This document shows positions 1-11,393 of a DNA stretch of 64,000 bases, in pieces. Under the pieces are notes generated by a model, which was not told the origin of the DNA, searched no databases, and was given only the letters and a program-made list of their open reading frames with translations. The DNA is from Torymus aiolomorphi. Its lineage: Eukaryota > Arthropoda > Insecta > Hymenoptera > Torymidae. The position numbers were made by a program, and so were the translations under genes. Location: NCBI GenBank assembly GCA_036365515.1, contig CM070877.1:89909522-89973521 (forward strand), given 5' to 3'. Every line of letters starts with the position of its first letter. Positions within the stretch are counted from its first letter, which is position 1.

Positions 1-110
1 GGTGATTTGTTCGCTCAATTTTCGGCATCTGACAGCCGAAAGTTTGAGGGTGCTGCTCTCTTTTATTTTTCATGAGCTGTGCTAGTCGGGTATGGAAGGT
101 GATTAATTAG

Positions 111-161
111 CTCATGTGACGTTTTTCGCACGAGTGAAGCGAGTGCAAAAAGTCACATGAG
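111..161. repeat. Hairpin, about 20-bp stem
   Basis: CTCATGTGAC plus GTTTTTCGCAC on the left pairs with GTGCAAAAAGTCACATGAG on the right, with about 11 nt of loop and one unpaired base. The sequence shows the inverted repeat directly; its function is unknown. Confidence 0.7.
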
Positions 162-424
162 GTAAAAATCCTCTTATGCACCAGTTTCGAACCGTATTTT
201 ATATCCCGAGAGCCGAATAATCATATTAAAGTTATGATTTTGAGGTTAGGGCTCTCCGCGAGTGAGAAGTTAGACGACCGAAGAATTGGGTGATCTGATA
301 GCCCAATGGAGGCAGTCTGACGCCTAATGTCGTGAGCGCGCTGTTCGCCGACTAGCTAAACGTCGGTTGGACCAAATTTCTTTCCGTGTACAGCTGCGCC
401 CAACCAATCGGGACGTTGTAACAC

Positions 425-457
425 GTTACGTAAATAATCTTTTGTTATTTACGTAAC
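425..457. repeat. Perfect 13-bp hairpin
   Basis: GTTACGTAAATAA and its exact reverse complement are separated by 7 nt. It could be a small foldback insertion or a regulatory palindrome; nothing nearby decides this. Confidence 0.7.
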
Positions 458-914
458 AAAAAGGTAGCAGAGCGTGGTTTGACGCTTTAGCCTCTTATCG
501 CTCATCCGTGAGAGAGTTTTTGATCCTTTGAAAATCATAGCGGGGCACACTAGCCGTTCAACTGTTTTAGTAAATTCCATGCGGGCAAGTGGATATCAAC
601 TATTATACTACTATTGAAGACACTTATAAAGTAAATTATACTCATTACATGATTTATCTTGTATTATTGGTGGGCAATATTGAGCTAGCCCCGATCGAGA
701 AAGCGCTTGCGATGTACGTTCACGCACAGGTGCATAATAAATATATATAGGGTTTTACTCATCCCTATATTCTTATACCTACATATTTATACTAAATATA
801 CTATTGAAATACTTATACATCATATACATATTTTTGTCCTCTATATAACTTTAACGCTTTTCCCACATATATCTATATAATATATCTTATATATCCACGT
901 AACACTATATCTTT

Positions 915-1525
915 ATGTTAATCTATAACCATATGGCTACAGGACAGGGCGACGAATGCTCTCAGTTGATGGTCACGATGGCCGTGACCATGGCAATGCA
1001 GGCCACCATCGCTGGAATACCATCTTTCGACGGGTCTAACATCCCGCTTAAGAATTTTCTGCAAGATGTGCGGAATACTGCAGCCGAGGTACCGGCGGAT
1101 AAGATCAACGCATTCCTTAAGAAAGTGTTGAGTAAACTTAGAGGATCTGCCCGAAATTCGACATATGACATACAATTTACTAGCGTGGACAACCTCGTCA
1201 AACATTTAAAGGAAAGATTCGCTCCAGGGAATACCTTCACGTATTACAATGCGCAGTTGAACGAGATCCGCATGCACCGTTTAGAGACCGTGGGGGATTT
1301 TAGGGATCGACTTAATATTTTGCTCATGGGAGCGGAAAACGCATTGAGGTAAGAAAAGGGCGCAGCAAACTCAGAGGTCATGATGACGCCCATGAAGAAC
1401 GCCTCTATCGACATTTTTATCCGCGGGTTACCTTACTCTATCAGCGGTGGAGTAGATGCCTGTCATCCAAAAACACTCGACGAGGCTTACTTGGAGGCAG
1501 TGCGACTTTTTCTTTTTACCATATA
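915..1525 (+). pseudogene. gag: Gypsy-like Gag (capsid part), broken by one stop
   Basis: Gag packages element RNA into particles. The frame opens at ATG 915 (a second ATG at 933 is equally plausible) and runs 145 codons to a TAA at 1350. The same frame then continues to 1525 with gag-like text, including IRGLPYSIS and VDACHPKTLDEAYLEAVR, the usual end of an insect Ty3/Gypsy capsid. The middle part has the FLQDV and LKERFAPGNT features of a retrotransposon gag domain. Only one in-frame stop and no frameshift are seen. A proline-rich stretch and a degraded protease follow on the same strand. I call it a pseudogene because pol is missing. The family is inferred from motif memory, not a search. 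Confidence 0.65.
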
Positions 1526-2079
1526 ATCGTGGCATGGGAGGATACCCTTGGCCATCCCCCATTCCATGGCCCGCTGACCTCGTACCCTTCGCCGCAGGGA
1601 TCTTTGAACTCCCTGAGGACTCGCCCGGAAACTTCCTTTGCGAGCCCAGCCCCGACTTCAGCCAGCCCCCATCCGACGCAACAGGAACAGTCCCAGATAA
1701 GCCAACCCAATCGGCAGACGACCCAATCCGGAACGACGCCGCGAGTGTATCTAGCAAGGATCCCGGTGTCCATACAGCACGGATTGATTCCTGTGGCGCA
1801 GCTGGTCCAGAGGATGCGGGGGAGGACGAACCTACCGTCGTCAGAATGAAAGTCCCGGAAGGTCTCAGAGATGGACTGTTGCTTATGGTAGACAACGGTG
1901 CTACAGTCAACTTACAATCAGAATACGATTACGAGCGAGTTGAAGAGCGTGTTTTGCACGAAAAATGGGTCGCGCGCGCCCGCTGGCTGGTTTCTGGCGG
2001 ACGATCCTACATACATTATGAAAAGTGCCTAAAATCGACTCTGGATGGGGGGAAAATCATTTGTATACCTCAAATTTGA
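1526..2079 (+). pseudogene. Gag tail and degraded aspartic protease of the same element
   Basis: The frame covering 1456-2079 has a proline-rich linker followed by LLLMVDNGATVNL (Asp-Asn-Gly at 1891-1899). This resembles the retropepsin D-T/S-G active site with the middle residue changed to Asn, which would be expected to weaken or kill the enzyme. The rest of a protease fold is not recognisable, and no RT or integrase follows. The retroelement therefore ends here by truncation. The protease call is inference from one motif in the right gene order. Confidence 0.4.
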
Positions 2080-2126
2080 GGTATAATAGAGTTAACAAAT
2101 TTCGCTCTGGTGAAATTATAAGGTAA

Positions 2127-2490
2127 AATTTTTCCAAACGTTATCGGAATCTAAGATTTATGTACATTTATGGACAAGAAAAACAATTGCAAAAGCCGAT
2201 TGTTTATAACAAATTCAGTCAATAATATCTCCGTCACCACTCCCACACACCAAAATCAATTTTTAGAATCGTTATCTTAATCTTCGATTAATGTATATTT
2301 ATGCACAAGAAAAGAAATTGTAAATGACGACTTTTTATAATAATTTCAGGCAGTAACTTTGCCAGCTTCCCGACACGCCAAAATCAAGTTTTGCCAAACG
2401 TTATTGTAATCTCCGATTAATGTCCATTTATGTACAAGAAAAAAAGTTGCAAGAGTCAATTATTTATAACAATTTCATGTAAAAATGTTT
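2127..2490. repeat. Tandem repeat, about 130-bp period, 2.8 copies
   Basis: A unit containing CGTTAT, a GATTAATGT-like block, 'catttatg.acaagaaaa' and 'tttataa.aatttca' recurs with starts near 2137, 2269 and 2398 (steps of 132 and 129). Copies are clearly diverged. It sits between the protease remnant and the possible LTR, as 3' untranslated tandem repeats of Gypsy elements often do. Confidence 0.7.
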
Positions 2491-3180
2491 TTTTTTTCTC
2501 AGCACGTGCGTGAAACGGGCCTTTCTTGATGTAAACTTGTCTAATGAAGGAAAATGGGAAAATAGAACTGTTTATACCATAGGTGTAAAGTCGAACTGGT
2601 GCGAAAATTATTTCTGCTCAACGCCGGACCGAAAGTATCACATTCGCTCCCGGCTCAAAATTGCAAATGTGACATTTTCAGACCGTTTGCGATGGCCCTG
2701 AGCGAGCCCCTACACTACCGGCAGCTAGCCAGCTCCCTGTGCACGTGGCACATGCGGTCGCATGTAAAGCGTACACGAGCGACGGTGAGCGCGTGAGTGA
2801 GCGCACCAACACAGGCGTGAGCTTACATGCGTGTACGCTCCCACTCCTCACCGACTGCGCCGCAGCACGACATTACACTGCGACTCTCTCTACTCCGGAC
2901 GAGGCACAGGCTGCTACGGCAAGCTTTATGCAATGGGGAATCCCCACTTGCATGCAGCGGGACTTTGTGGGGGTGGACAATATGAGCAAGAGAGATGCAG
3001 AGACTACTCTCCAGTATAAATAGGCTCAGCGCAGTACGCAGAGCACGCATTTGCTCACCAAGCAGACGCAGCTTACGAGCTCCGCTCTGTCTTGCCTGCT
3101 CGAGTACACATGTAATATACTTGCATCAATAAAATTATTAATATTGTAAATTCTTTTTATCTGATTATTTTTTTTTTTTT
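2491..3180 (+). mobile_element. Possible LTR with TATA box and polyA signal
   Basis: A TATAAA at 3015-3020 is followed about 110 bp later by AATAAA at 3128-3133, the spacing of U3/R/U5 in an LTR. The AT-rich tail and a run of T end the unit near 3180. The open frames inside are short and overlapping, so I do not call genes. No second copy lies in the window and exact edges cannot be set, so this is inference from signals and from its place downstream of gag/protease. Confidence 0.35.
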
Positions 3181-3227
3181 GGAATCGAATCCTCTCACCC
3201 TCTCTACTCAACTACACCTCTCCCAGG

Positions 3228-3530
3228 CTCGAACAAACGGCTCGAACAAACGGCTCGAAAGACCCGTTTGCGTAGATCCATCCTACCCTCACGGATGAGT
3301 GGAAGGACGCTTTCTGGCTCCCAACCATAAACCCGTATCTTCGGCTCGAACAGACGGCTCGAAAGACCCGTCTGATTAGACCCGCATTCTCCAACGGCTG
3401 AGTGGAAGGACACCTTAGGGCTCCCGACCATACACCCGTACATCCCTGACTCGAACAGACGGCTCAAAAGATCCCTCTGCCTAGATCCGTCCTACACCTC
3501 ATCATTTGATTGCATGCGATTTTTAGATAA
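3228..3530. repeat. Tandem repeat, 104-105 bp period, about 2.7 copies
   Basis: Units start with CTCGAACARACGGCTC at 3241, 3345 and 3450, with an extra partial start at 3228. Each unit carries GAGTGGAAGGAC and ACCATA.ACCCGTA blocks. Copies differ at many positions. Frames crossing this array are artefacts of the repeat. Confidence 0.8.
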
Positions 3531-3626
3531 AGAGCCTGTGCCCAACACGAACCGCGTGCAGTAGCTTCCTGTTGATAAATTAGATTTATATATTTTATTA
3601 ACACGGTAGAGTCACTTTGTGCACGT

Positions 3627-3883
3627 TACACGTTGTTGCAAAATAGTATATTACGCAACTAGGGAGGTAGAGATTTGGCCAGTCCAGAGGACATGTAAAT
3701 TACCACCTGAGCCGAAGGCGGCTTTATCCCCTTGTTACGTATACATTTTTTCACCATACCTGGGCCGATAATACCATATTCGCGTTTTTGAGCTGAGAAT
3801 GAATGTGGTACACATACTATGGGCAGGCCAACTCTGTACCTCCCTACTTCCTCAATATACTATTTTCAAGATGTGCATGTAAA
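3627..3883. mobile_element. Inverted-repeat element (MITE-like), about 250 bp
   Basis: The inner arms TAGGGAGGTAGAGATTTGGCC and the complement of GGCCAACTCTGTACCTCCCTA pair, and an outer block AAATAGTATATT also pairs with AATATACTATTT. Together they give imperfect arms of roughly 60 bp. The inner TAGGGAGG...CCTCCCTA pair could itself be a TA-flanked insertion (3662-3844). No coding capacity. Confidence 0.6.
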
Positions 3884-4322
3884 GGCCATTTTCCTGCATA
3901 GAAACATGAATGGAAAATCGACTATTGCAAGCCTCTGGGGAGCGTCGGGAGGAAAAGTTGTTTTCCTCCCACTATAGCGCAACTTTCTTGCAAGAATAGG
4001 TCCTATTTCTGCACTCACTAAAATAAGTACTATTCGGAATAAGGGAGCATTGACTTTTTGAGACTCTGATGATGATTTCAGCACTTATGTATATCTCGGG
4101 TACCAATCGCGCCCGACAGTGATGGAAAACGTTCCTTTTTGCGTCAAAATCCGCTCAGCAGCTGGGATGTGGACTAAATGCCTTTAATTTTTTTTTAAAT
4201 TACTCGTCAAATATTGTACTTTTGCGTATCGCTGCCTAAAAATTAGCATTTGATAAGGGGAAACTTTTATAATACTTAAAAGATATGAATTCTCTCTTCT
4301 CACGCCTGGAATTTTTCGATTG
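3884..4322. other. No gene seen
   Basis: AT-rich intergenic DNA. Short frames on both strands have no recognisable motif. It lies between two inverted-repeat elements. Confidence 0.5.
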
Positions 4323-4324
4323 TA

Positions 4325-4588
4325 CACGGAAAAAAGTTTTGTTGAACCGCTCGCTCAAACGCTATATGCGCAGCTACACAACGACATGAGTGAGCCGCTC
4401 TCCCAGTTTTGGCGGCCGTGGCGACAATTTTCGCGGTCTGGCTTACCAACAGTTTTGGAAAACGGCGCTTGGCGAGCCAGAGCGCGAAAATTGTCGCCCC
4501 GCCAAAACTGAGAGAGCGGCTCACTCACATCGTTGTGTAGCTGCGCATGAGCGTTTGGGCGAGCGGCTCAACAAAACTTTTTTCCGTG
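4325..4588. mobile_element. Foldback MITE with TA target duplication
   Basis: The element starts CACGGAAAAAAGTTTTGTTG and ends with the exact complement, flanked by TA on each side (4323-4324 and 4589-4590). The arms match for over 100 bp and pairing continues almost to the centre through GCGACAATTTTCGCG, so the 264-bp element is nearly one continuous palindrome. TA duplication is known for the Tc1/mariner superfamily, so it is probably a non-autonomous member; no transposase is present. Confidence 0.8.
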
Positions 4589-4590
4589 TA

Positions 4591-5609
4591 TGCACTCTTT
4601 TTACATAAATTTGAAACCGAAACTCTTAACTGTTGAACCCTATACTTTTGAACGCATAAATACTTAAAATTGCGGTTTTTTTCTGTGGGGGCTGGTGAAA
4701 TATTCTCCTCCCCCTTTCGTTTATTTATAACTTTATTAATAGGCTTGTACAAAAATCGATTGTGGTTGTTCATAATTGTACAAAAACTGTACAAAATTGT
4801 TAATAGTTTATTTTAGAATTGGTTATTTGGGGGACTGCGGAAATGGACGTCCAACATTCCATATCGAGATCATATGACACACGTAGCTAGCAATATAAAT
4901 TCTAATTCCTTGCATTGAATTTGTGTTGCAGGCGTCTCGAAAATGTATATCTTCAACTAAATTTTTTAATTAACTATTGATATATAAGAGTGTGTATCTT
5001 TACTGACAAAAAAAACCTTATTGTCGAGGAATAAACCTGCACGTACACAGCTTAAGACTGTACGACGTTGTAGTACAATAAGTTAAGCAATCACGGTGAC
5101 TGCAGAGTGTGTCGCACAATACTCTTAGCAGTTATACTAGCTCCCAGAAAAGTTCATCCCGTTACAGTGTTTAAGGGATGACTAAGGTGGAATGGCGAAA
5201 TTTTGTTCTACATATTATATAAAACTTGGACCGTCTAAGCACAGTTTGTTCTTTAAATGCTTGTTTATTACATTTCTTACAATTTTTTTTATTTACCGTT
5301 TTAATCGCCGTTGGTACAATTCACAGTATTTTCATCTAGACTTCGCTCATTATTTATACAATTGGAATTGTCGTTAGTACTCCTTCCCACTTCCCTTTTG
5401 TTTTAAAGACTTTTAGTTGACGCAAAGTTACAGGTGAGCTTCTCTCAATTACGATCACTTTGCTCTATCAGCTGTATCATTTACAAAAAGTTTATGCATT
5501 TCATACTTTTAAAACGTTGCTGATGGAATTGATTTTTCTCAACAGTATCTTTTACATTTTGCTTTAATACATTTTCCAGTGGTACAATATTCTGTATTAT
5601 GATAGTCGT
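4591..5609. other. No gene seen
   Basis: AT-rich DNA with only short, low-complexity frames. Nothing on either strand resembled a known family. The right edge abuts the minus-strand integrase remnant. Confidence 0.4.
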
Positions 5610-5990
5610 TTAAGAATCTATTGATAGCAAAGTTAATTTTATGACCGCTTTTAATCATTTTACTAAATTTGTTTTTAAATGTACGAACGAAATTTGTTGC
5701 ATCTCCATTTGTAGCTGGATGGCATTGAGGTTAACAAATGTGATTTTGTATTTTCTGAACAAAATTTTAAATTGGTTACTTATCATGTGGCGTCCATTAT
5801 CGCTAACCAAGTGCGTTATCACCTGTGCCTGCTGAAGAGTTCGTCCATTACATTTATGAATTTATATGCCGTGGTATTGTTTTTGATTTGATTATTTCTA
5901 GCCATTTGGTGTGCGCGTCTATAACAACTAAAAACATATCTCCCTGAAACGGTATCTATGTGACTGCGCGTCCATGCATGTGCTTGACCA
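5610..5990 (-). pseudogene. Gypsy integrase core remnant
   Basis: Read on the minus strand, near 5900 the text GDMFLVVIDAHTKWLEI appears, matching the first-Asp block of Ty3/Gypsy integrases. Further along comes LVSDNGRHMISNQFK (about 5770-5815), matching the SDNGxxF second-Asp block. A degraded NAIQLQMEMQQ...VHLKTNLVK then stands where the glutamate block should be. Frames are broken between these pieces. The enzyme would join element cDNA to host DNA; this copy is dead. The order fits the RNase H, RT and gag remnants found further right on the same strand, so 5.6-9.5 kb is probably one old Gypsy element. Confidence 0.65.
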
Positions 5991-6082
5991 TTGCCACGGT
6001 ATTAGCATAGTTTGTACCACTATTCATGCCACGCTTCAAAACAGATTTTACATATATTTACTCGCTTTTTTTGTTTCGATAC

Positions 6083-6587
6083 TGTTACAGATTAGAATTA
6101 AAATTTGAGTTATATAACGTGCGGTGCGGGTAAAAGCGCTGAGTTCTCGGCAGATTATCTGCGTGTGCTCGTTTCGGCTTCGATGTCGTCAGATATCACT
6201 TGACTCGTACAGACGACGGTTTACTGGAGAGCTGCTTGCGTATCTCACGGTTTACTCACGTTTTCTTAAATGTTCCCTTTGTCGTTGTGCGAATCTCAAT
6301 CGCTATCCTGACCCTTGCAAATCATGCAAGTTCACGTGTTACACAGTTAAGCAGTTCATTGTGTGTATAGAATATAAATGAGCGTGTATGAGTGGATTAG
6401 TAGTGTCGTATTCACGTAGTGTCTGCGAATACGTTGATCATGTGTGAAAACTTAAACACAATAAATTCTGTATTGGGTGACTGATTGAGTGTTCTTTTCT
6501 TTTTTCAGTTCATTTTTCCTCATCCAAAATCAATGAGATTTCGTTAATGCGTCTAGAATCTCCAGACCATTAAATTAAAAATATAAT
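6083..6587 (+). mobile_element. Probable solo or truncated LTR with primer binding site
   Basis: The unit starts TGTTACAG at 6083, has TATAAA at 6373-6378 and AATAAA at 6460-6465. It ends just before TTGGCGATCCTGCAAC (from 6587), which resembles the primer binding site of insect Gypsy LTRs primed by tRNA-Arg. No + strand gag or pol follows, so it is a solo or 5' fragment, seemingly inserted inside the minus-strand Gypsy relic. The edges are inferred. Confidence 0.45.
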
Positions 6588-6820
6588 TGGCGATCCTGCA
6601 ACAATTTCCAACAGATACCAATACGATATCGTTTCGATATCAACACGATAAACGTTTCATTTTTATAATCCCCATATGCGATGAGTATAATACATCTAGT
6701 AATTACTGTTTTTCTATACTCATTTCGTCACGTTTTTTGTAAAATATTGTCTCCGCTTTAGTCAATCTGTCAGTTTTTGAACAACCATATTATAGATAAT
6801 TAACAATCTTTTTTAGATTG

Positions 6821-7045
6821 TTAGATTGAGATTAGTTTGGATGCGAATTCTATCGGCTTTTCGGTTCCGTCTTCATATCTATGGAATAATATCGCCGACG
6901 GGCCATCGTAACTTCTTGCATCGTAGGCTAATACGACCTGTCTGTCAGTGTCAAATATGTCTAATACTTTATCCGATTCTGTTTGGCAATTATCTAATTT
7001 AATCCTCGCGCGCTCACTGCGCAGAGTTTCCGAGCTCTCACGCAC
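6821..7045 (-). pseudogene. Gypsy RNase H domain remnant
   Basis: The 74-codon minus-strand frame contains VVLAYDARSYDGPSAILFH and GTEKPIEFASKLIS, the start of a retrotransposon RNase H (usual form: CDAS.YG.GAVL.H...E.PI.FASR.L). RNase H removes the RNA strand after reverse transcription. Only the first third of the domain is present. It lies between RT (right) and integrase (left), in the right order for the same decayed minus-strand element. Confidence 0.65.
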
Positions 7046-7599
7046 GACTGTTTATCGAAACGGCGCAGCGCCACCACTCGTTCCCTTTGGGGCACCATTT
7101 AGCACTCTTGCCACCGCCATTCTGTGACTCGCCTCGTGCCTTTGATTACTATAATCAAGGCTTTGGACAGCTGAAGCATTAGTGATTCTAGGCTAGAAAT
7201 ACCTTCATGGTTTTTCAACCTGGCTCATGGGATCACTCTCATATAGTTTATCGAATTCAACTCAATCCTTATCGAAATTCCTCATAACTTAAATTACGCC
7301 ACCCGGCCATATGCAAGGCAGAATTTGTTATACATCGGTATGACTGATCACTTCAACAAACACCTCAAAGACATTAAATTAAAATGTTATTCAATTGTGA
7401 GTTTAAGATATTTTGTAATTTGTTGAAAATAAAGTTACCGTGTTTTTGTGTATCATAATGATCGTGTCTGCTAACTGCTTATTTCTACCCCTGTTTATCT
7501 GCATTAATTCTAACAGATGTCATTTCGTTTTTTGTCCAAATATAAGCTTTTTCGGACTCTATTGTTCACTGTTAGTTATCGCTATTGCAATGATCATAA
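7046..7599. other. Degraded link between RT and RNase H
   Basis: By position this should hold the RT connection domain of the minus-strand Gypsy relic, but I could not read a convincing frame apart from traces near 7600. Confidence 0.3.
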
Positions 7600-8000
7600 A
7601 GAGGTTTCATGTGATTTTTACTCTATCTGGCAAGAATCCTTCACAAAAAGTAATTAAACCTGTAATGCTTTTAACTCTTTTGGAATTTTAGGATTTGGTG
7701 CACTTGTTATTGCCTCTATCTTTGCAGGATCTATTTTGAGTCCTGATTTATCAATTACGAAATTCAGTATCACTATCTTGTCTTTAAAGAAGTCGCATTT
7801 CTCTAGATTAACTCGCAAGCCTGGGCTTTCTAAGTGTTTGAATAATATTTCAACGTGATTGTCTTCTGTCCGTCCTGTACAGTAAATGTTATCAATCTAA
7901 ATCTCTATATGTTTTATGCCTTTCAAAATGCACTTTAGAATGTCTTGAAATTCCGTTGGACTAGATGCGATTTCTTCACCCAGTTTAGTATACCAATATC
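7600..8000 (-). pseudogene. Gypsy reverse transcriptase remnant
   Basis: The minus strand reads SSPTEFQDILKCILKGI, then a damaged catalytic box (IDNIYCTGRTEDN in place of the usual FLDD-type box, with a stop just before it). After that come LRVNLEKCDFFKDKIV, FVIDKSGLKIDPAKIEAI and APNPKIPKELKALQ. These are the palm and thumb blocks of a Ty3/Gypsy RT in the right order. A catalytic Asp is replaced and stops are present, so it is inactive. Confidence 0.7.
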
Positions 8001-8221
8001 ATCCGTTCTGCAGGATTATTTGTGACCCTATGCGCCCTACTCTTAGACTTGTCAAATTAACGAAATAACTTTAACGAAATATGATGTCTTTTAATAATAA
8101 GTTGTGGATTTAAGGTTAACTTAAACTTGCCGCGAATTCGAACTTCGCTATTTTTTTAATACCTGGAATATCTACAATCATTGTTGGTGTGACAATACTC
8201 ATACCGAAACAATAACATACA

Positions 8222-8480
8222 GTCATTTTTGTCATATGTGTCCGTAGAATACGTACTTTACGGCCTGTTTTGTGGCCGTAAAGTCGTGATATACTGACGC
8301 ATATTACAAAATAGTAGTTTTCGTCATACGTGTCCGCAAAGTACATACTTTACGGAGCGTTTTGAGTCCGTAAAGTTATATTTTGCGGACTCGTATGAGC
8401 AAAGTAATAATACAACTTTACGGCCTCAAGTGTGCGTAAAGTACGTAATACTTTATGCACACTTATGACAAAAAATAATG
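8222..8480. repeat. Cluster of three long hairpins sharing a stem core
   Basis: Hairpin A (8234-8304), B (8325-8397) and C (8428-8464) each pair over 15-30 bp. A and B share the core ACTTTACGG/CCGTAAAGT, and C uses the related TAAAGT/ACTTTA. The outer ends (GTCATATGTGTC at 8231 and the complement of CACACTTATGAC at 8457-8468) also pair, suggesting one inserted element of about 250 bp. It lies between the RT and gag remnants of the minus-strand Gypsy. Confidence 0.75.
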
Positions 8481-8807
8481 TTCCGACCACGGCCGTAAAA
8501 TTTTAGTCTCATGAAAATTGTGTGTCTGAGGACCGACCACACACACGGTCCGTAAAATGCAACTTACAGCCTAGTACCGAAAACTACTATTCCGAACGCA
8601 ATTCCGATTTGTCTGCGTTTTAACACTGCCCCGAAATACGCCCTATTTATTACGATTACTTTGCTGTAGGCTATTTACCTGTGTATCGAATCTCGATGTG
8701 CTCAGTGTTTGCGTGCTGCATGTGTCCTTCGTCACTGTCTCTCACGTTACCGTAATTTTCCGAGCCTTGTCATATGTAAGGTCATCTTCAACTGAGAAAT
8801 GCTATTT

Positions 8808-9002
8808 TCATATTTTTTCTGCTACTTCTATCACAAGTTGATCTCGCAGTGCACTGTTCGTAGCTGCAAAATTACTATGTATGGCTAATTTTTTCAGTCT
8901 TGCCACAAAGTCACTTATTGAGTTGTTTGGGCTTTGTCTGGCTTCCTGAAACTTGCACCGTTCTATCGTTTCGTTTCTCTTAGGGTTAAGGGGATCTTTC
9001 AC
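8808..9002 (-). pseudogene. gag: Gypsy Gag fragment
   Basis: The minus-strand frame includes ERCKFQEARQSPNNSISDFV followed by ARLKKLAIHSNFAATNSALRD, matching the capsid C-terminal block of insect Gypsy Gag (R..F..R.Q...E.I..FV..L..LA..C.F......LRD.LV). It is short and open at both ends. It lies upstream of the RT remnant in the minus orientation, as gag should. Confidence 0.65.
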
Positions 9003-9270
9003 GATGTTTACTACTTCTTCGATTTTTTTTTTCTATTAATTTTGTCGCAGCAAGTAACTCGTGTATGAGTTTATAATTGTCGGCCCTGCGCTTATGCCCT
9101 GCGCAATGAAACAAAATTCAATTCCTTCAATATATTGGTCCCAGTTTTACCTTCTGATGAAATTCGAGTTTCGTCTCGGACATTGTGTACGTGTTTATGT
9201 TTTCGGTACTATTATTCACGTTTTCGCTGTTTGTTGCTTCGTCTCCTCTATGGTCATCCTTGTGTAGATT

Positions 9271-9522
9271 CTAACAGCCATTTATTTCTTCCAACCTTCC
9301 AGAATTTTCCACTCTGTAATTTTCTGAATGGTTTGTTTCTGAGCATATAACTGCAATCGCTTCAATACTTGCTTGGCGAGATCTTTTAAATACTTTTCTT
9401 AATTCGTTGAGTGTGATTTGTTTTAATGCCGTATGTGGATCTATTTTGATCAAAGTTGCTATCAATTCCGGCTTTCGTAAATTTTGCACATCGATGCTGA
9501 TTAAGTCTTGCGATAGCTGCAT
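9271..9522 (-). pseudogene. Probable Gag N-terminal fragment
   Basis: An 83-codon minus-strand frame starts MQLSQDLISIDVQNLRKPEL and lies just upstream of the gag capsid fragment. I infer it is the start of the same Gag. Its first 32 codons recur in the frame at 10242-10505, where the text changes at the boundary of the 981-bp duplication, confirming that the second copy is a duplication product and not a separate gene. Confidence 0.4.
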
Positions 9523-10410
9523 GAGATTATTGACGCCGATCTAACTGCACTATACGCTGCTTACACAGCACTTGTCCAACTAAAAATGTGTTTGCTGTAT
9601 TATTCTTATGTAAGACTCCACTGCAACATTTTCCAAATTATCTCCTTCGTCTCATGGGGTGTTAGTAGGATTGAGATAAATAAAGTGACAAATGTGTTAA
9701 TTAACGGCATAATTTTATTTCACAATTTAAGACTCAGAAACACTACGCATTAATCATGTATGGCATGTAGCGAAATAGAACTGCGTCTAAATTTGCTACA
9801 CTAAAACTTGCACTCACTCTTCCCTCTTATTCGCGTGTAACTCTAATTCGGTACTGCTCCGTGATGTATCGCTTTACACAATTTTTTCAATACATTAAAA
9901 TATCTTTCAATTATAAGTATTAAAAAAGAATATTTCCAAACATTTCAAGCTTCCAATAAATTAGTAATATAAAAGTTATCCCTCTAGAAGTAATAATAAC
10001 TTATAAGTTTTTGGAAAATGGTTTGCGTTTTGAGTGTTCCATCAATCTTGGCTCTTGTACAGTATCTCCAAATAATCAAAAATTCAGAGTAAAAATTAGT
10101 TATCTACAAATTTAATTTACTTCAGTAACACAGCCTTATATAATACTATTTTTATACCTATTTTATTATTTTTAGCTAAATAAATCACTCCAAAATTGAA
10201 TGTTATACATTTGCAAATTTTGTATCAGATGCAGTATTTATCTAGTGAATCAAATAGGAGAATAAATCTATAATACTACTTCTTGTACCAGGGTTTTTCG
10301 CAGCCAAATAGAAAAATGAGATGAATTTTCTGCTGTTTTTTTGTGTCAAAAATATGCAAATTTTGATCTCAAAATTATCCAATTTTAGTGCCGGAATCAA
10401 GTATACAAAT
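9430..10410. repeat. 981-bp tandem duplication, copy 1
   Basis: The block from 9430 (GCCGTATGTGGATC) to 10410 recurs directly from 10411 with only scattered differences. It contains the first codons of the Gag fragment and its upstream leader. Apart from that it holds no gene. Confidence 0.9.
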
Positions 10411-11393
10411 GCCGTATGTGGATCTATTTTGATCAATGTTGCTATCAATTCCGGCTTTCGTAAATTTTGCACATCGATGCTGATTAAGTCTTGCGATAGC
10501 TGCATGAGATTATTGACGCCGATGTAACTGCACTATACGTTACTTACACAGCACTTGTCCAACTCAAAAATGTGTTTGCTGTATTATTCTTATGTAAGAC
10601 TCCACTGCAACATTTTCCAAATTATCTCCTTCGCCTCATGGGGTGTTAGTAGGATTGAGGTAAATAAAGTGACAAATGTGTTAATTAACGGTATACGTTT
10701 ATTTCACAATTTAAAACTCAGAAATACTACGCATTAATCATGTATGGCATTTAGCGAAATGGAACTGCGTCTAAATTTGCTACACTAAAACTTACCCTCA
10801 CTCTTCCCTCTTATTCGCGTGTAACTCTAATTCGGTACTGCTCCGTGATGTATCGCTTTACACAATTTTTTCAATACATTAAAATATCTTTCAATTATAA
10901 GTATTAAAAAAGAATATTTCCAAACATTTCAAGCTTCCAATAAATTAGTAATATAAAATTTATCCCTCTAGAAGTAATAATAACTTATAAGTTTTTGGAA
11001 AATGGTTTGCGTTTTGAGTGTTCCATCAATCTTGGCTCTTGTACAGTATCTCCAAATAATCAAAAATTCAGAGTAAAAATTAGTTATCTACAAATTTAAT
11101 TTACTTCAGTAACACAGCCTTATATAATAATATTTTTATACTTATTTTATTATTTTTAGCTAAAGAAATCACTCCAAAATTGAATTTTATACATTTGCAA
11201 ATTTTGTATCGGATGCAGTATTTATCTAGCGAATCAAATAGGAGAATAAATCTATAATACTACTTCTTGTACCAGGATTTTTCGCAGCCAAATAGAAAAA
11301 TGAGATGAATTTTCTGCTGTTTTTTTGTGTCAAAAATATGCAAATTTTGATCTCAAAATTATCCAATTTTAGTGCCGGAATCAAGTATACAAA
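10411..11393. repeat. 981-bp tandem duplication, copy 2
   Basis: This is a near-identical second copy of 9430-10410, ending in GGAATCAAGTATACAAA before unique sequence at 11394. The two copies sit head to tail with no added bases. Confidence 0.9.

Larger units (their letters stand above)
1..914. other. Leader or flank of the gag remnant, no gene seen
   Basis: No reading frame here looks coding. The stretch holds two clear hairpins (listed separately) and becomes AT-rich from about 720 to 910, just before the gag remnant at 915. It may be the untranslated leader of that retroelement, but I see no convincing LTR edge or primer binding site. Confidence 0.4.
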
